Shown piece after piece: positions 46,297-55,471 of a DNA stretch of 64,000 nucleotides. A program made the translations under genes and the position numbers. The stretch is taken from NCBI RefSeq assembly GCF_002860365.1, contig NZ_NMWT01000003.1, forward strand, positions 124,001 to 188,000, written 5' to 3'. The stretch is from Bifidobacterium parmae (GTDB taxonomy: Bacteria > Actinomycetota > Actinomycetes > Actinomycetales > Bifidobacteriaceae). The notes under the pieces are model-generated. The model saw only the letters and a program-made list of their open reading frames with translations, did no database searches and was not told the DNA's origin. Within the stretch, counting starts at the first letter, position 1. Each line of letters opens with the position of its first letter.

Positions 46297-47078
46297 TCAC
46301 TTTCGGACTTCCGTCACCGTCAGCATACGTTCCACCAAGTCAATCATAAGGTCCTTCTCGCCGGGGTCGCTTACCGCGATCAACAACGTGATGGCGGCGA
46401 GGTCGTTGTTGGTGACGACCGGTTTTCCTCCATCGCCGAAGGCGTCGGCGTTCCCATCGAGGAATCCCACGAACGAAGCCGCCGCCATACGCTTGTTGCC
46501 ATCGGCGAACGGATGATCCTTCACCATGAAATACAGCAGATGGGCGGCCTCATCCTGGGATTCGGCGCGAGAGCGTGCGCATCGTAGTCACGGAGCATAT
46601 TCAACCCGGGCAGGTAACTCGACACCACATCGGCGATGCCGGAGGCAAGCCGGTCTTCACTGCGGGCCAGCACCTTGACGACCTTCTCCAGCTGGTTCAG
46701 GCGTCGCTCGTTGACGGCGTATCCCTCCATTAGATATTGCCGCAACACGCCGGTGGCCCACCGGCGGAAACTGGTGGCGCGCCGTGAATTGACCCTGTAT
46801 CCCACCGAAATAACCATGTCCAGGTTGTACACATTCACTGTGCGTCTGACCCGACGGGTCCCCTCGACACGAACCTGTTCCATTTTGGAACAAGTTGACC
46901 CATCAAGCTCGCCATCAGAGAGAGTATTGGACACGTGTTTTCCTATGGCTTGACTTTTCGTGCCGAATAGTTCCGCCATCTGTGCCTGGGTCAGCCACAC
47001 GGTATCACCTTGCACGTTGACCTCAAGCTGCACCGAGCCGTCATCGGATCGGTAGAGTTCGATGTCCCTGCTCGTCAT
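46297..47078 (-). pseudogene. Broken RhuM/Fic fusion gene
   Basis: The front part (from MTSRDIELYRSDD after GGAG) reads as RhuM-type DNA-binding/virulence protein: VWLTQAQMAELFGTKSQAIGKHVSNTL, VYNLDMVISVGYRVNSRRATSFRRWATGVLRQYL. It leaves frame near DYDAHAL (about 46580). In another frame the Fic end follows: EAAHLLYFMVKDHPFADGNKRMAAASFVGFL, with the Fic motif HPFADGNKR. Between the two about 50-60 family residues seem to be missing. So it is a small deletion with frameshift and the enzyme should not be made whole. Confidence 0.8.
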
Positions 47079-47263
47079 CGTTCGCTCCAATCATTCCGCG
47101 CCCATTGAAGGGCCGCCATCCATCGATTACGAACGAGTCTACGAATCGGCCCGGTGACCGGAACATGTATACCGGTTTTGATTCCCCCACCGGCGTGTCG
47201 CCATACGGCGAACCGTGCCCGGACGGTGTGAACCGCCGAGACACGGCCGCCTCGCGCCCGCGG

Positions 47264-48328
47264 TCACGCGCCTTGGAAGGAGAAATGCCAGTTGCCGGTG
47301 GCGACGGCGACGCCGAGCGCGATGAACGGGATCACGAAGCAGATCGCGCAGAACACCGCGTCGATCGGATGCAGACGCGAGACGCGCGCCGCCGAGCGCG
47401 GGCCTTCGCCGCCGAAGCCGCGCGCCTCCATCGCGGTGGCGAGCTTCGTGGCGCGCCGGATCGACAGGACCAGCAGACCGAACGCCTGCGAGAACGCGCG
47501 TTGGATCGCGTTGCCGTCGCCGAGCCCGCGCGAGCGGCGCGACAATCCCAACGCGCGCCAATCATCCTGCAGCAGCGTGAACATGCGCATGCCGGCGAGA
47601 CCGCCGTACACGAACCGGGGCGAGAGATGCAGGATCTGCACGAGGCCGTCGGCCAGGTCGGTCGGGTCGAGGCCGAGCGCGAGCACCACGCCGGGGATGG
47701 CGATGGCGAGCACGCGCAGGAACGTGGCGCACGCGAGGTATACGGAGCCTTCGGACACGACGATCCATCCGGCGGTCAACAGGATCTCGCCGGACGTGCG
47801 TCCGTAGAGCAGCACGGAGATGAAGCCGCCGACCGCGGCGATCCACACCGGCCACGTGCTGCGGCAGATGCGGATCGGGTTCACGCCGCCGATCCACAGC
47901 AGCGCGACCTCGAGCCCAAGCGCCACGGACGCGGAGACCACGTCGAGGCTCACGAACATCGGGATGCACAGGAGCAGCGCGCCGATGATGCGCGTCACCG
48001 GGTTCACCTTCGCGATGAACCACGAGGGCGACGCGGGCCGCGCCGGCTCCCTGCGCGCGCTCGGCGACGTGACGATGACGTGGTCGACCACCCTCCGGCG
48101 CTCCGCGCCACCTCCCGCCAGCGGGAGGGAAACAGGAACCCGACAATCGTCCCCACCCGTCGACGGGAAGGAAGCAGGAACCCTGCAATCGTCCCCACCC
48201 GCCAGCGGGAGGGAAACAGGAACCCGACAATCGTCCCCGCCCGTCGGCGGGAGGGAAGCAGGAACCGGACAATCGTTTCCGCCCGTCGGCGGGAGGGAAG
48301 TAGCGGACGTGCTTGAATCGTTTCCCAT
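47264..48328 (-). CDS. ykoC: ECF transporter T component (YkoC-like) with repeat-derived N-terminus
   Basis: 354 residues. Residues from about 105 on are a normal EcfT: membrane helices (IIGALLLCIPMFVSLDVVSASVALGLEVALL and others), and the coupling helix with the A-R-G motifs (SRRSRGLG and TAMEARGFGGEGPR). The first about 75 residues are a 14-residue tandem repeat (SLPPTGGDDCRVPV-type), encoded by a 42-bp repeat of the hairpin-repeat kind. The start ATG lies one base after the ykoD stop, supporting the long form. It forms the transporter with the two upstream products. Confidence 0.88.
   Translation of the reverse strand: MGNDSSTSATSLPPTGGNDCPVPASLPPTGGDDCRVPVSLPLAGGDDCRVPASFPSTGGDDCRVPVSLPLAGGGAERRRVVDHVIVTSPSARREPARPASPSWFIAKVNPVTRIIGALLLCIPMFVSLDVVSASVALGLEVALLWIGGVNPIRICRSTWPVWIAAVGGFISVLLYGRTSGEILLTAGWIVVSEGSVYLACATFLRVLAIAIPGVVLALGLDPTDLADGLVQILHLSPRFVYGGLAGMRMFTLLQDDWRALGLSRRSRGLGDGNAIQRAFSQAFGLLVLSIRRATKLATAMEARGFGGEGPRSAARVSRLHPIDAVFCAICFVIPFIALGVAVATGNWHFSFQGA
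48093..48306. repeat. 42-bp tandem repeat inside ecfT derived from the hairpin repeat
   Basis: Units start at 48114, 48156, 48198 and 48240, with a partial fifth at 48282. Units alternate: 1 and 3 are nearly identical, as are 2 and 4, giving an 84-bp higher-order pattern. Each unit carries the CCCGYCRGCGGGAGG core. Bases 48093-48130 form the CCACCCTCCGGCGCTCCGCGCC...CTCCCGCCAGCGGGAGG head of the dispersed repeat. In the gene frame it is fully open. Confidence 0.9.
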
Positions 48329-48329
48329 A

Positions 48330-49874
48330 TCACTCCCCTGCGAATCCGAACATGATGCGGCGTGCGTCGAGCGCCTTGACGAGCGCCTCGTCGTGCGTGA
48401 CGATGATGACCGCGGACCCTTGGTCGCGCACCTTGGCGATGAGGTCGACCATCTCGGTCCACGTGGTGAAGTCCTGACCGAAGGTCGGTTCGTCCATGAC
48501 GAGGATCTTCGGCGCGCCGGCCAGCATGGAGGCGACGGACAGGCGCCGCTTCTCGCCGCCGGACAGCGTGTACGGGTTGGCTTTGGCGAACCGCGAGAGG
48601 TTCATCCGTTCGAGCATCGCGTCGGCGATCGCGTATGCGCGCGTCTCGTCGGCGCCCATCGACTTCGGGCCGATGGCGACCTCGTCGCGCACGAGCGCCG
48701 CGGCGAACTGGTGTTCCGGCTCCTGGAAGACCATGCCGATGCGGCCGAGCAGTTCGCGGCTCCTCCACTTGTCCGGCTCGTCGCCGCGCGCGCCTTCGGC
48801 GATGTCGGCGCGCACGCGCACATGCCCGGCGAGCGGTTTCAGCAGTCCGGCGAGCGTCAGGGCGAGCGTGGATTTGCCGGCGCCGTTCGGCCCCATCAGG
48901 GCCGTCACCTCGCCGGCGAAGAATGCAAGGTCGATGTGCTCGCCGAGCGGGAATCCACGGCCGAAGCTCAGGTCCTCGGTGACGAGCGCGGGTTCGCGGC
49001 AGTCGTCACGCATTCCGGCGACCGCGTCCGTCTCTCCGACGGCATCGGCCGTTCCGGCCGCGTCGCCGTCCGCGCGTGCGCGCGCCGGCGCGCGGTCCGG
49101 GATCGCGCGTCCCGGCACCCATGCGCCGCCTTGCGCGAGCAGGTCGCCATACTCGCCGAACACCTCGCCCGGTTTTCCATCGGCGATGACGCCGCCCACG
49201 TGCGAATCCGGGTCGGGATGGCCGATGACGATGACACGGTCGATCAGGTCCATCCACACGTCGATGTGGTGTTCGACGACGACCATGGTCTGCCCGGTGC
49301 GCTCGAGCACGTCGCGCACCGCGTCGTGCACTTCGCGCACGCCTTCCGGGTCGAGGTTGGCGGTCGGCTCGTCGAGCAGCAGGAGTCCCGGCTGCATGGC
49401 GAGCACGCCGGCGAGCGCGAGGCGCTGCCGCTGCCCGCCGGACAGGTGACGCGTGGACCGGTCGAGGTCGATGTCCTTCAATCCGACCAGGTCGAGCGAT
49501 TCGCGCACGCGCCGCCAGGTCTCGTCGCGCGGGACGGCGAGGTTCTCGCAGCCGAAGGCCGCGTCGTCGCCCACGCGTTCGAGGATGATCTGCGAATCCG
49601 GGTCCTGCAGCACGAGGCCGGCCTTGCCGCGGGCGATGCCGGCCTCGACGCCGTCGATGGTGAGCGAGCCTTCCTGCTCGCCCTCGTCGGATCCGCCGAG
49701 CACGCCGGCCAGTCCGGCCATGAGCGTGCTTTTGCCCGCCCCGGAGGCGCCAAGGAGCAGCACGTGCTCCCCGGGACGGATGTCGAAGTCAAGCCCGCGC
49801 AGGGCGAAGTCCTTGCGCGTGGCGTGACGCCATCCCCAATCCTTCGCCTCGACGCGGGCGGGCGTGATGCGCAT
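48330..49874 (-). CDS. ykoD: ECF transporter ATPase with two nucleotide-binding domains (YkoD-like)
   Basis: 514 residues. First domain: LLGASGAGKSTL, LVLQDPDSQI, LSGGQRQRLALAGVLAMQP, LLLLDEPTANLDP. Second domain: LMGPNGAGKSTLAL, MVFQEPEHQF, LSGGEKRRLSVASMLAGAP, ILVMDEPTFGQD. An Ala/Asp-rich linker joins them. The tandem ATPase form is characteristic of YkoEDC. Its ATG shares a base with the ykoE stop (TGATG). Confidence 0.93.
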   Translation of the reverse strand: MRITPARVEAKDWGWRHATRKDFALRGLDFDIRPGEHVLLLGASGAGKSTLMAGLAGVLGGSDEGEQEGSLTIDGVEAGIARGKAGLVLQDPDSQIILERVGDDAAFGCENLAVPRDETWRRVRESLDLVGLKDIDLDRSTRHLSGGQRQRLALAGVLAMQPGLLLLDEPTANLDPEGVREVHDAVRDVLERTGQTMVVVEHHIDVWMDLIDRVIVIGHPDPDSHVGGVIADGKPGEVFGEYGDLLAQGGAWVPGRAIPDRAPARARADGDAAGTADAVGETDAVAGMRDDCREPALVTEDLSFGRGFPLGEHIDLAFFAGEVTALMGPNGAGKSTLALTLAGLLKPLAGHVRVRADIAEGARGDEPDKWRSRELLGRIGMVFQEPEHQFAAALVRDEVAIGPKSMGADETRAYAIADAMLERMNLSRFAKANPYTLSGGEKRRLSVASMLAGAPKILVMDEPTFGQDFTTWTEMVDLIAKVRDQGSAVIIVTHDEALVKALDARRIMFGFAGE

Positions 49875-50473
49875 CAGACGCGAGCCTCGGCGCGGCCGGA
49901 GGCGAAGCGGTCGAGCACGCCGGTGGCGGCGATCGCCTTGTGCAGCGCCCACATGAGCGCGCCGGCGATGATGACGCCGGAGATGATGGAGCCGACGAGG
50001 TACCAGCTGACGCGCATCGCGTTCCAGCCGGGGTTGGTCATCCAGTAGTAGGCCCAGCAGGCGACGCCGGCGAGCGCGCCGGACAGGATGGTGGTGCCGA
50101 TGTTCCACTGCTTCCACGCGAAGATCGCGAAGGCGATCTCGGCGGCGAGGCCCTGCATGATGCCGACGATGAGCGAGCCGCCGACGCCCCACTGGTTGCC
50201 GAGCGTGAGCTCGAGGAACGCGGCGAGGGTCTCGGCGAAGAGGGCGGCGCCCGGCTTGCGCACGATGATGGCGGCGAGCGGACCGGCGAACAGCCAGAAT
50301 CCGTTGAGCAGGCCTTCGAAGCCGGGGGTGACGGCTTCGAACAGGGCGAGCGGGGCGGCGCAGACGACGTCCCAGCCCCAGAAGATGACGCCGGATGCGA
50401 CGGCGATGATGGCGGCGACGACGATGTCGACGACGCGCCACTTGTAGTTGGTCTTGGCGACGGTTTCGGCCAT
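49874..50473 (-). CDS. ykoE: ECF transporter substrate-specific component, YkoE family
   Basis: 199 residues from MAETVAKTNYKWRVVDIVVAA. About five membrane helices (VDIVVAAIIAVASGVIFWGW, GFWLFAGPLAAIIV, IVGIMQGLAAEIAFAIFAW, ILSGALAGVACWAYYWM, LVGSIISGVIIAGALMWALH). YkoE proteins bind thiamine or its pyrimidine precursor HMP. The TPP riboswitch directly upstream supports that substrate. Confidence 0.9.
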   Translation of the reverse strand: MAETVAKTNYKWRVVDIVVAAIIAVASGVIFWGWDVVCAAPLALFEAVTPGFEGLLNGFWLFAGPLAAIIVRKPGAALFAETLAAFLELTLGNQWGVGGSLIVGIMQGLAAEIAFAIFAWKQWNIGTTILSGALAGVACWAYYWMTNPGWNAMRVSWYLVGSIISGVIIAGALMWALHKAIAATGVLDRFASGRAEARV

Positions 50474-50514
50474 GGTGATGTGCCTTTCTCTCTTGCTTCC
50501 TTCGAAGGCACGGG

Positions 50515-50615
50515 TGGAGGACGTTCCGTGGTCGGCATTGCCCGTCCACGTTCCATCGGTCGGGACCCGTTGCGGTCCCCTCTCAGCCGCCTTCACGCGG
50601 CTCCCGTGTCAGCCC
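50515..50615 (-). promoter_or_regulatory. TPP riboswitch upstream of ykoEDC
   Basis: Minus strand: GGGAGCCGC, GGCGGCTGAGAGG (CTGAGA is the complement of 50581-50586), then GGAACGTGGACGGGCAATGCC and CACGGAACG. The order matches the TPP aptamer. It ends about 40 nt before the ykoE ATG and no U-run terminator follows, so control is probably by hiding the ribosome site. Edges are approximate. Confidence 0.83.
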
Positions 50616-50650
50616 TCCACGATAAACGACCGAACCGACTTGCGCAAGAC

Positions 50651-52018
50651 TTATCTGCCGAGCTTGTCGAGCAGGAGGGCTTCGGTGATGACGTTGTTCT
50701 TGAGGCCGGACAGCGAGATGGACTCGTTGGGGCTGTGCGCGTTGGCCTTCGGATCCTCCGGGCCGGTGACGAGCACCTGCGCCGAGGGGAAGATGCGCTG
50801 CAGTTCGGGGATGAACGGGATGGACCCGCCTTCGCCCTTGTTGATCGGGGCGACGCCGAACGCCTCCTCCATCGCCTCGAGCGCGTCCTTGGTGGCGACC
50901 GCGTCCGGGTCCATGCCCCAGCCCATGCCGTTCTCCAGCTTGGCCACCTCGACCTCGGCGCCGAACGGCGCGTGGGTTTCGAGGTACGCGGCGAGCGCGG
51001 CCTGCGCCTCTTCGGGACGCTGGTTCGGCGCGGTGCGCAGGGACAGGCGGAAGCGGGTCTCGGGGCTGATCACGTTGAACGAGCCGTCGACCGGGTGCGC
51101 GTCGAAGCCGATGACGGTCAGGCTCGGCTTGGTCCACAGGCGGGAGGCGAGCGAGCCGGTGCCGGCGAGCGTGTAGGAGTCGACGACGCCGGCGTCGGCG
51201 CGCACGGATGCCTCGTCGAGGTCGCGCTGGAGGCCGCCGATCGGCTCCTCGGCGGCGACGCCGGGCACGGCGAGGTCGCCGTTCGCGTCGTACAGGGAGG
51301 CGATGAGCATCGCGGCGAGCGTGTTCGAGTCGAGGATCGGGCCGCCGTACTGTCCGGAGTGGACCGGGTGCTTCAATCCGCGCACGGTCACGTCGACGCA
51401 GGTGTTGCCCCTGAGCGAGGTGGTCAGGGACGGGATGTCCGCCGACCAGTTGCCGGAGTCGGCGACGATGATCACGTCGGATTCGAACTCGGCCTGGTGC
51501 GCCTCGATGAACGGGATGAAGCTCGGGGAGCCCATCTCCTCCTCGCCTTCGATGAACACCTTGACGTTGACCTTGAGATCGTCCCCGAGCGCCTTCAACG
51601 CGCCGGAGTGGATGGCGATGCCGCCGCCGTCGTCCGCCGAGCCGCGGCCGTAGAGGCGGCCGTCGATCTCGGTGCCGACGAACGGGTCGGTGTTCCACGC
51701 GGACGCGTCCGGCACGGGCTGCACGTCGTGGTGCGCGTAGAGAAGCACGGTGGGCGCGGATTCGTCGACGATGCGGGAGCCGATGACCTCCCATGCGCCG
51801 GGCGTGCCGTCCGGGTTCGCGGACTGGACGACCTTCGCGTCGACGCCGACCTCGCGCAGCTGTTCGGCGACGAATTCGGCGGACCGCCTCATATGCTCGC
51901 CGGTGATGCCCTCCGCGGACACGGACTTCAGTGCGATCTTGCGGTTGAGGACGTCGACGATGCGCGTCCAGTCGGATTCCACGCGGGCGCGGACCTCGTC
52001 CACGGTGAGCTGGGCCAT
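50651..52018 (-). CDS. M20-family dipeptidase/metallopeptidase
   Basis: 455 residues. Zinc ligands: LLYAHHDVQPV (H), GRGSADDGGGIAIH (D), EGEEEMGS (EE), VADSGNW (D), and a late H in KANAHSPNES. The dimerisation domain is in the middle (about 200-300). It removes amino acids from di- or tripeptides in the cytoplasm. The exact substrate is unknown. Confidence 0.92.
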   Translation of the reverse strand: MAQLTVDEVRARVESDWTRIVDVLNRKIALKSVSAEGITGEHMRRSAEFVAEQLREVGVDAKVVQSANPDGTPGAWEVIGSRIVDESAPTVLLYAHHDVQPVPDASAWNTDPFVGTEIDGRLYGRGSADDGGGIAIHSGALKALGDDLKVNVKVFIEGEEEMGSPSFIPFIEAHQAEFESDVIIVADSGNWSADIPSLTTSLRGNTCVDVTVRGLKHPVHSGQYGGPILDSNTLAAMLIASLYDANGDLAVPGVAAEEPIGGLQRDLDEASVRADAGVVDSYTLAGTGSLASRLWTKPSLTVIGFDAHPVDGSFNVISPETRFRLSLRTAPNQRPEEAQAALAAYLETHAPFGAEVEVAKLENGMGWGMDPDAVATKDALEAMEEAFGVAPINKGEGGSIPFIPELQRIFPSAQVLVTGPEDPKANAHSPNESISLSGLKNNVITEALLLDKLGR

Positions 52019-52086
52019 GTATTCTCCTTATATATAGTGCGTTCCTGCACTCCGAACGCGTCTAGACGTCACCGTAACCTGCAAGC

Positions 52087-52713
52087 ATGACATGGAACCC
52101 GTTGAAGAAGGAATCCGCGCAGGAGCCGGTCGAGGAAGCGGCCGAACAGCCTGCGAAGCCGGTGAAGAAGGACCGTACGAAGAACGCGCCCACCCCGAAG
52201 ATGAAGCAGGCGCAGGCCGCCGGCGTGCGTCCGCTGGTGCCGACCGACCGCAAGGCGAGCGCGAAGGCCGCGAAGGCGAAGATGCGCGAGCGTGAGAACG
52301 CCGAATACGAGGCGATGCAGAAGGGCGACATCAACCACATGCCGAAGGCGGAGCGTCTGCCGTGGCGCATCTACATCCGCGACTACGTGGACGCCCGTTT
52401 CAACATCGGCGAGTTCTTCATCCCGGTCGCGTTCATCATCCTCATCGGCTCGATGATCATCACCTCGGTCGCGCAGAACCAGACCGCCTCGATGATCATG
52501 ATGCTGCTCATGTACGTGTATCTGGCGGCCGTGGTCATCGACGTGTGGCTCATGTGGCGCAAGCTCAAGAAGAAGCTCGTCGCCAAGTACGGCGAGCGCG
52601 CCGTGGCGAAGGGCTCGCGTTCCGCGTCCTATGCGTGGAGCCGCGCCATCCAGATGCGCCGCTGGAGGCTTCCGAAGCCGCGTGAGAAGAAGCGCGGCCA
52701 CTTCCCGGAGTGA
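52087..52713 (+). CDS. DUF3043 membrane protein
   Basis: 208 residues. Lys/Ala-rich cytoplasmic N-terminus (about 80 residues), then PWRIYIRDYVDARFNIGEFFIPVAFIILIGSMII and a second helix (TASMIMMLLMYVYLAAVVIDVWLMW), and a basic C-terminus. This matches DUF3043, a family of actinobacteria with no known function. It is divergent from the peptidase gene, 68 bp away. Confidence 0.9.
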   Translation: MTWNPLKKESAQEPVEEAAEQPAKPVKKDRTKNAPTPKMKQAQAAGVRPLVPTDRKASAKAAKAKMRERENAEYEAMQKGDINHMPKAERLPWRIYIRDYVDARFNIGEFFIPVAFIILIGSMIITSVAQNQTASMIMMLLMYVYLAAVVIDVWLMWRKLKKKLVAKYGERAVAKGSRSASYAWSRAIQMRRWRLPKPREKKRGHFPE

Positions 52714-52730
52714 TGCGGGGAGCCATCGTT

Positions 52731-52834
52731 GGAAACGACTGAGGGGTAGATGGGCGATCGGCCTGTCTGCCCCTCATTGTGTTGTCTACCCCTCAGTCAG
52801 CTTCGCTGACAGCTCCCCTGCAAGGGGAGCCGAA
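52731..52834. repeat. Hairpin repeat between DUF3043 gene and lpd
   Basis: GACTGAGGGGTAGA ... TCTACCCCTCAGTCAGCTTCGCTGACAGCTCCCCTGCAAGGGGAG: a long inverted pair followed by GTCAGCTTCGCTGAC and CTCCCCTGCAAGGGGAG hairpins. Same modular plan as the other repeats, but with the CCCCT variant. Confidence 0.75.
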
Positions 52835-52858
52835 AGGCGTGTGTCTATCATGGGCACC

Positions 52859-54358
52859 ATGACTGAACAATTTGACATCGCGATCATCGGCGCGGGGCCC
52901 GGAGGCTATGCGGCGGCGCTGCGCGCGGCGGAACTCGGCAGGTCCGTCGCCCTCATCGAACGGGACGCGACGCTCGGCGGCACGTGCCTCAACCGCGGGT
53001 GCATCCCGTCGAAGGCGCTCATCACCGCCACGCACACCATCGACACCGTGCACCGTGCGGCCGAGCTCGGCGTGCAGGCGCACGTGGACGGCATCGACTA
53101 CGGCACGCTGCGCGACTACCGCAGGCACGTGGTCGAGACGATGACCGGGGGCCTCGCCGCCCTGCTCGCGCATCGCGGCGTCACCGTGTTCCACGGCGCG
53201 GCCACGGATCTGCGCGAGATCGCCGGAACCGCCGACGCCGAGACCGGCGCGAACCTCGCCGTGACCGTCACCGGGAATCCGGTCGAACGCTTCCGCAAAG
53301 CCCAGGCCGCCGAACCGTTGGACGCGAGCGTCGTCATCGAGGCGGGCGACGTGATCCTCGCGACCGGCGCCGAACCGCGCCCGCTGCCGGGCATCCCGTT
53401 CGCCGGCGCGCTCATCGACTCCACGCAGGCGCTGGAACTCGACGAGTTCCCCGCCTCCGCCGTGATCGTCGGCGCGGGTGCGGTCGCCGTCGAATTCGCG
53501 TCGATGTGGAACGCGGCCGGCGTGGACGTGACGCTCCTCATCCGCAAGGACCGCGTCCTGTCCGGCTGGAACCGGCGCACCGCCGCGACCCTGACGCGCG
53601 AGCTGACGCGTCAGGGCGTGAAGGTCGTCAAGGGCACCGCCGTCACACGCGTCGATACCGGCGCGAACCTCGGCGCGACCGTCCACTACACGCGCGACGG
53701 CGGCGACGAGCAACAGGTGTGGGGCGAGATCGTGCTCGCCGCGATCGGACGCGACCCGAACACCCGGTTCGACTGGCTCGCGCGCGCCGGCGTCACGCTC
53801 GACGACCACGGCTACGTCGCGTGCGACGCGCTCGGACGCACGCACGCGCCGCACGTGTGGGCGGTGGGCGACATCGTCGCCGGACACGCGCTCGCGCACC
53901 GCGCGTTCGAACAGGGCGTGACGGTCGCCGAGTCGATCGCCAGACTCGACCCGAAGCCGGTGGACGAGACCACCGTGCCGCAGATCGTGTTCTCCCACCC
54001 GGAGGCGGCGTGCGTGGGCCTGACCGGCCAGGAGGCGACCGCCGACCCGAATCTCAACGACGTCAAGGAGACCGCGTACCCGATGCTCGGCAACGCGCGC
54101 ATGCTGATGAGCGGCGTCGGCGGCGCGATGACGGTCGTCAGCGGCGAACGCGCGGACCGTCCGGACGTGCCGGTCGTGCTCGGCGTGCACATCGTCGCGC
54201 CCGTCGCCTCGGACCTGATCGCCGAGGCGGAGCAGCTCGTCGGCAACCGGGTGCCGCTCGCCGAGGCGGCGCGGCTCATCCACCCGCACCCCACGTTCAG
54301 CGAGACGCTCGGCGAGGCGCTGCTCAAGGCGGACGGGCGCCCGCTGCACACGCGCTGA
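52859..54358 (+). CDS. lpd: Dihydrolipoamide dehydrogenase-like flavoprotein
   Basis: 499 residues from MTEQFDIAIIGAGPGGYAAALRAAELG; an ATG three codons earlier is the alternative start. FAD loop GAGPGGYAAA, redox-active disulfide GGTCLNRGCIPSK, NAD loop IVGAGAVAVEFASMWNAAG, and the C-terminal histidine motif HPHPTFSE. No 2-oxoacid dehydrogenase genes are next to it, and bifidobacteria lack a full TCA cycle, so the physiological partner is unclear. Confidence 0.92.
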   Translation: MTEQFDIAIIGAGPGGYAAALRAAELGRSVALIERDATLGGTCLNRGCIPSKALITATHTIDTVHRAAELGVQAHVDGIDYGTLRDYRRHVVETMTGGLAALLAHRGVTVFHGAATDLREIAGTADAETGANLAVTVTGNPVERFRKAQAAEPLDASVVIEAGDVILATGAEPRPLPGIPFAGALIDSTQALELDEFPASAVIVGAGAVAVEFASMWNAAGVDVTLLIRKDRVLSGWNRRTAATLTRELTRQGVKVVKGTAVTRVDTGANLGATVHYTRDGGDEQQVWGEIVLAAIGRDPNTRFDWLARAGVTLDDHGYVACDALGRTHAPHVWAVGDIVAGHALAHRAFEQGVTVAESIARLDPKPVDETTVPQIVFSHPEAACVGLTGQEATADPNLNDVKETAYPMLGNARMLMSGVGGAMTVVSGERADRPDVPVVLGVHIVAPVASDLIAEAEQLVGNRVPLAEAARLIHPHPTFSETLGEALLKADGRPLHTR

Positions 54359-54474
54359 CCACGCACCGGCCGCGCACCGACCACACGCCCCGGGAGCACG
54401 CCACGCCCCCGGGGCACGCATGCTGGTAGAATCAACGGCCAGTATGCGCAAATCCGACTCCAAGCGAGGGAAGA

Positions 54475-55263
54475 ATGGCTGACAAGGACGAGAAGAAGCC
54501 CAAGAAGAACAGCACGATCAAGCAGATCATCCAGATCTTCAAGTTCACCTACAAGGACGACAAGCAGCTGCCGTGGCTGTGCGGCGGCGCGTTCGTCGCC
54601 CCGATCGTGCTGGCCGTGATCCTCGGCCTCGTGATGAAGTGGATGTGGCTCACCTGGATCCTCACCATCATCGCCGCCGTCATGCTCGGCATCCTGCTCG
54701 GCACGATGGTGCTCACCAACCGCGCGGACAAGGTCGGCTACAAGCAGCTGGAAGGCCGTCCGGGCGCGGCGGTCAGCGTGCTGAGCAACATGACGAAGGC
54801 CGGCTTCACCTTCCCGGAGCAGCCCGTGTGGGTGGACGCCCGCACCAAGGACGCCATCTGGCGCGGCACCGGCTACAACGGCATCTACCTGCTCGGCGAG
54901 GGCGGCCACGACCGTGTCAAGCGCCAGATGGACCGTCAGGAGCATGAGATCAAGGGCGTGACCGCCGGCTCCTCCATCCCCGTCTACCGCATCATCATGG
55001 GCGACGGCTCCAACGGCACCACGCGCCTCAGGGACCTGCGCAAGACCATCACCCGCAAGAAGAGCTACGTGCCGACCAACCACTCCAACAAGCTCATGGC
55101 TTCGATCCACCCGCGCCGCCGCTTCATCCTCACCAAGGAGGAGCTGTCCATCCTCAACGACCGTCTGCGCACGCTGCAGGCGAAGCGCGGCTACGGTATC
55201 CCGAAGGGCGTCGACCCGAACCGCATGCAGAAGGTCAGCCGTCGCGCCATGCGCGGACGCTGA
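54475..55263 (+). CDS. DUF4191 membrane protein
   Basis: 262 residues. Lys-rich start, two membrane helices (LCGGAFVAPIVLAVILGLVMKWMWL and WILTIIAAVMLGILLGTMVL), then a soluble domain (YKQLEGRPGAAVSVLSNMTKAGFTFPEQPVWVDARTKDAIWRGTG). This matches DUF4191, an actinobacterial family next to lipoate/glutamine synthetase genes. A TGGTAGAAT extended -10 lies near 54423-54431. A GCCCCGGG/CCCGGGGC hairpin stands between it and lpd. Confidence 0.9.
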   Translation: MADKDEKKPKKNSTIKQIIQIFKFTYKDDKQLPWLCGGAFVAPIVLAVILGLVMKWMWLTWILTIIAAVMLGILLGTMVLTNRADKVGYKQLEGRPGAAVSVLSNMTKAGFTFPEQPVWVDARTKDAIWRGTGYNGIYLLGEGGHDRVKRQMDRQEHEIKGVTAGSSIPVYRIIMGDGSNGTTRLRDLRKTITRKKSYVPTNHSNKLMASIHPRRRFILTKEELSILNDRLRTLQAKRGYGIPKGVDPNRMQKVSRRAMRGR

Positions 55264-55291
55264 CGGCGGCGCGCGTCGCTTCCCGAGCCCC

Positions 55292-55330
55292 AAGGCCCCG
55301 GTCACCGGTCGATCCGGCGATCGGGGCCTT
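55292..55330 (+). terminator. Hairpin terminator after the DUF4191 gene
   Basis: Arms AAGGCCCCG (55292-55300) and CGGGGCCTT (55322-55330), 29 bp behind the stop. No long T-run, as usual for this genome. The rest of the 309-bp gap to glnA holds no gene apart from the promoter region. Confidence 0.65.
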
Positions 55331-55471
55331 CGCGTATCCCGATGACCGCGGCCCCGTCGCATGCCGCCGGCCGCCCGTGGCCCGGCCGTCCGCGTTCCGG
55401 ACAGGACGACGGCGCCCTCCTCTCCCCCGCATGCCCGGCGAACCGCGCCACCGCAACGGTCGCGACCATCC

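Noticed and set aside
48114-48306. Regular 42-bp repeats as a CRISPR array
   Set aside because: Units are tandem without unique spacers, lie inside an open frame, and no cas genes are near.
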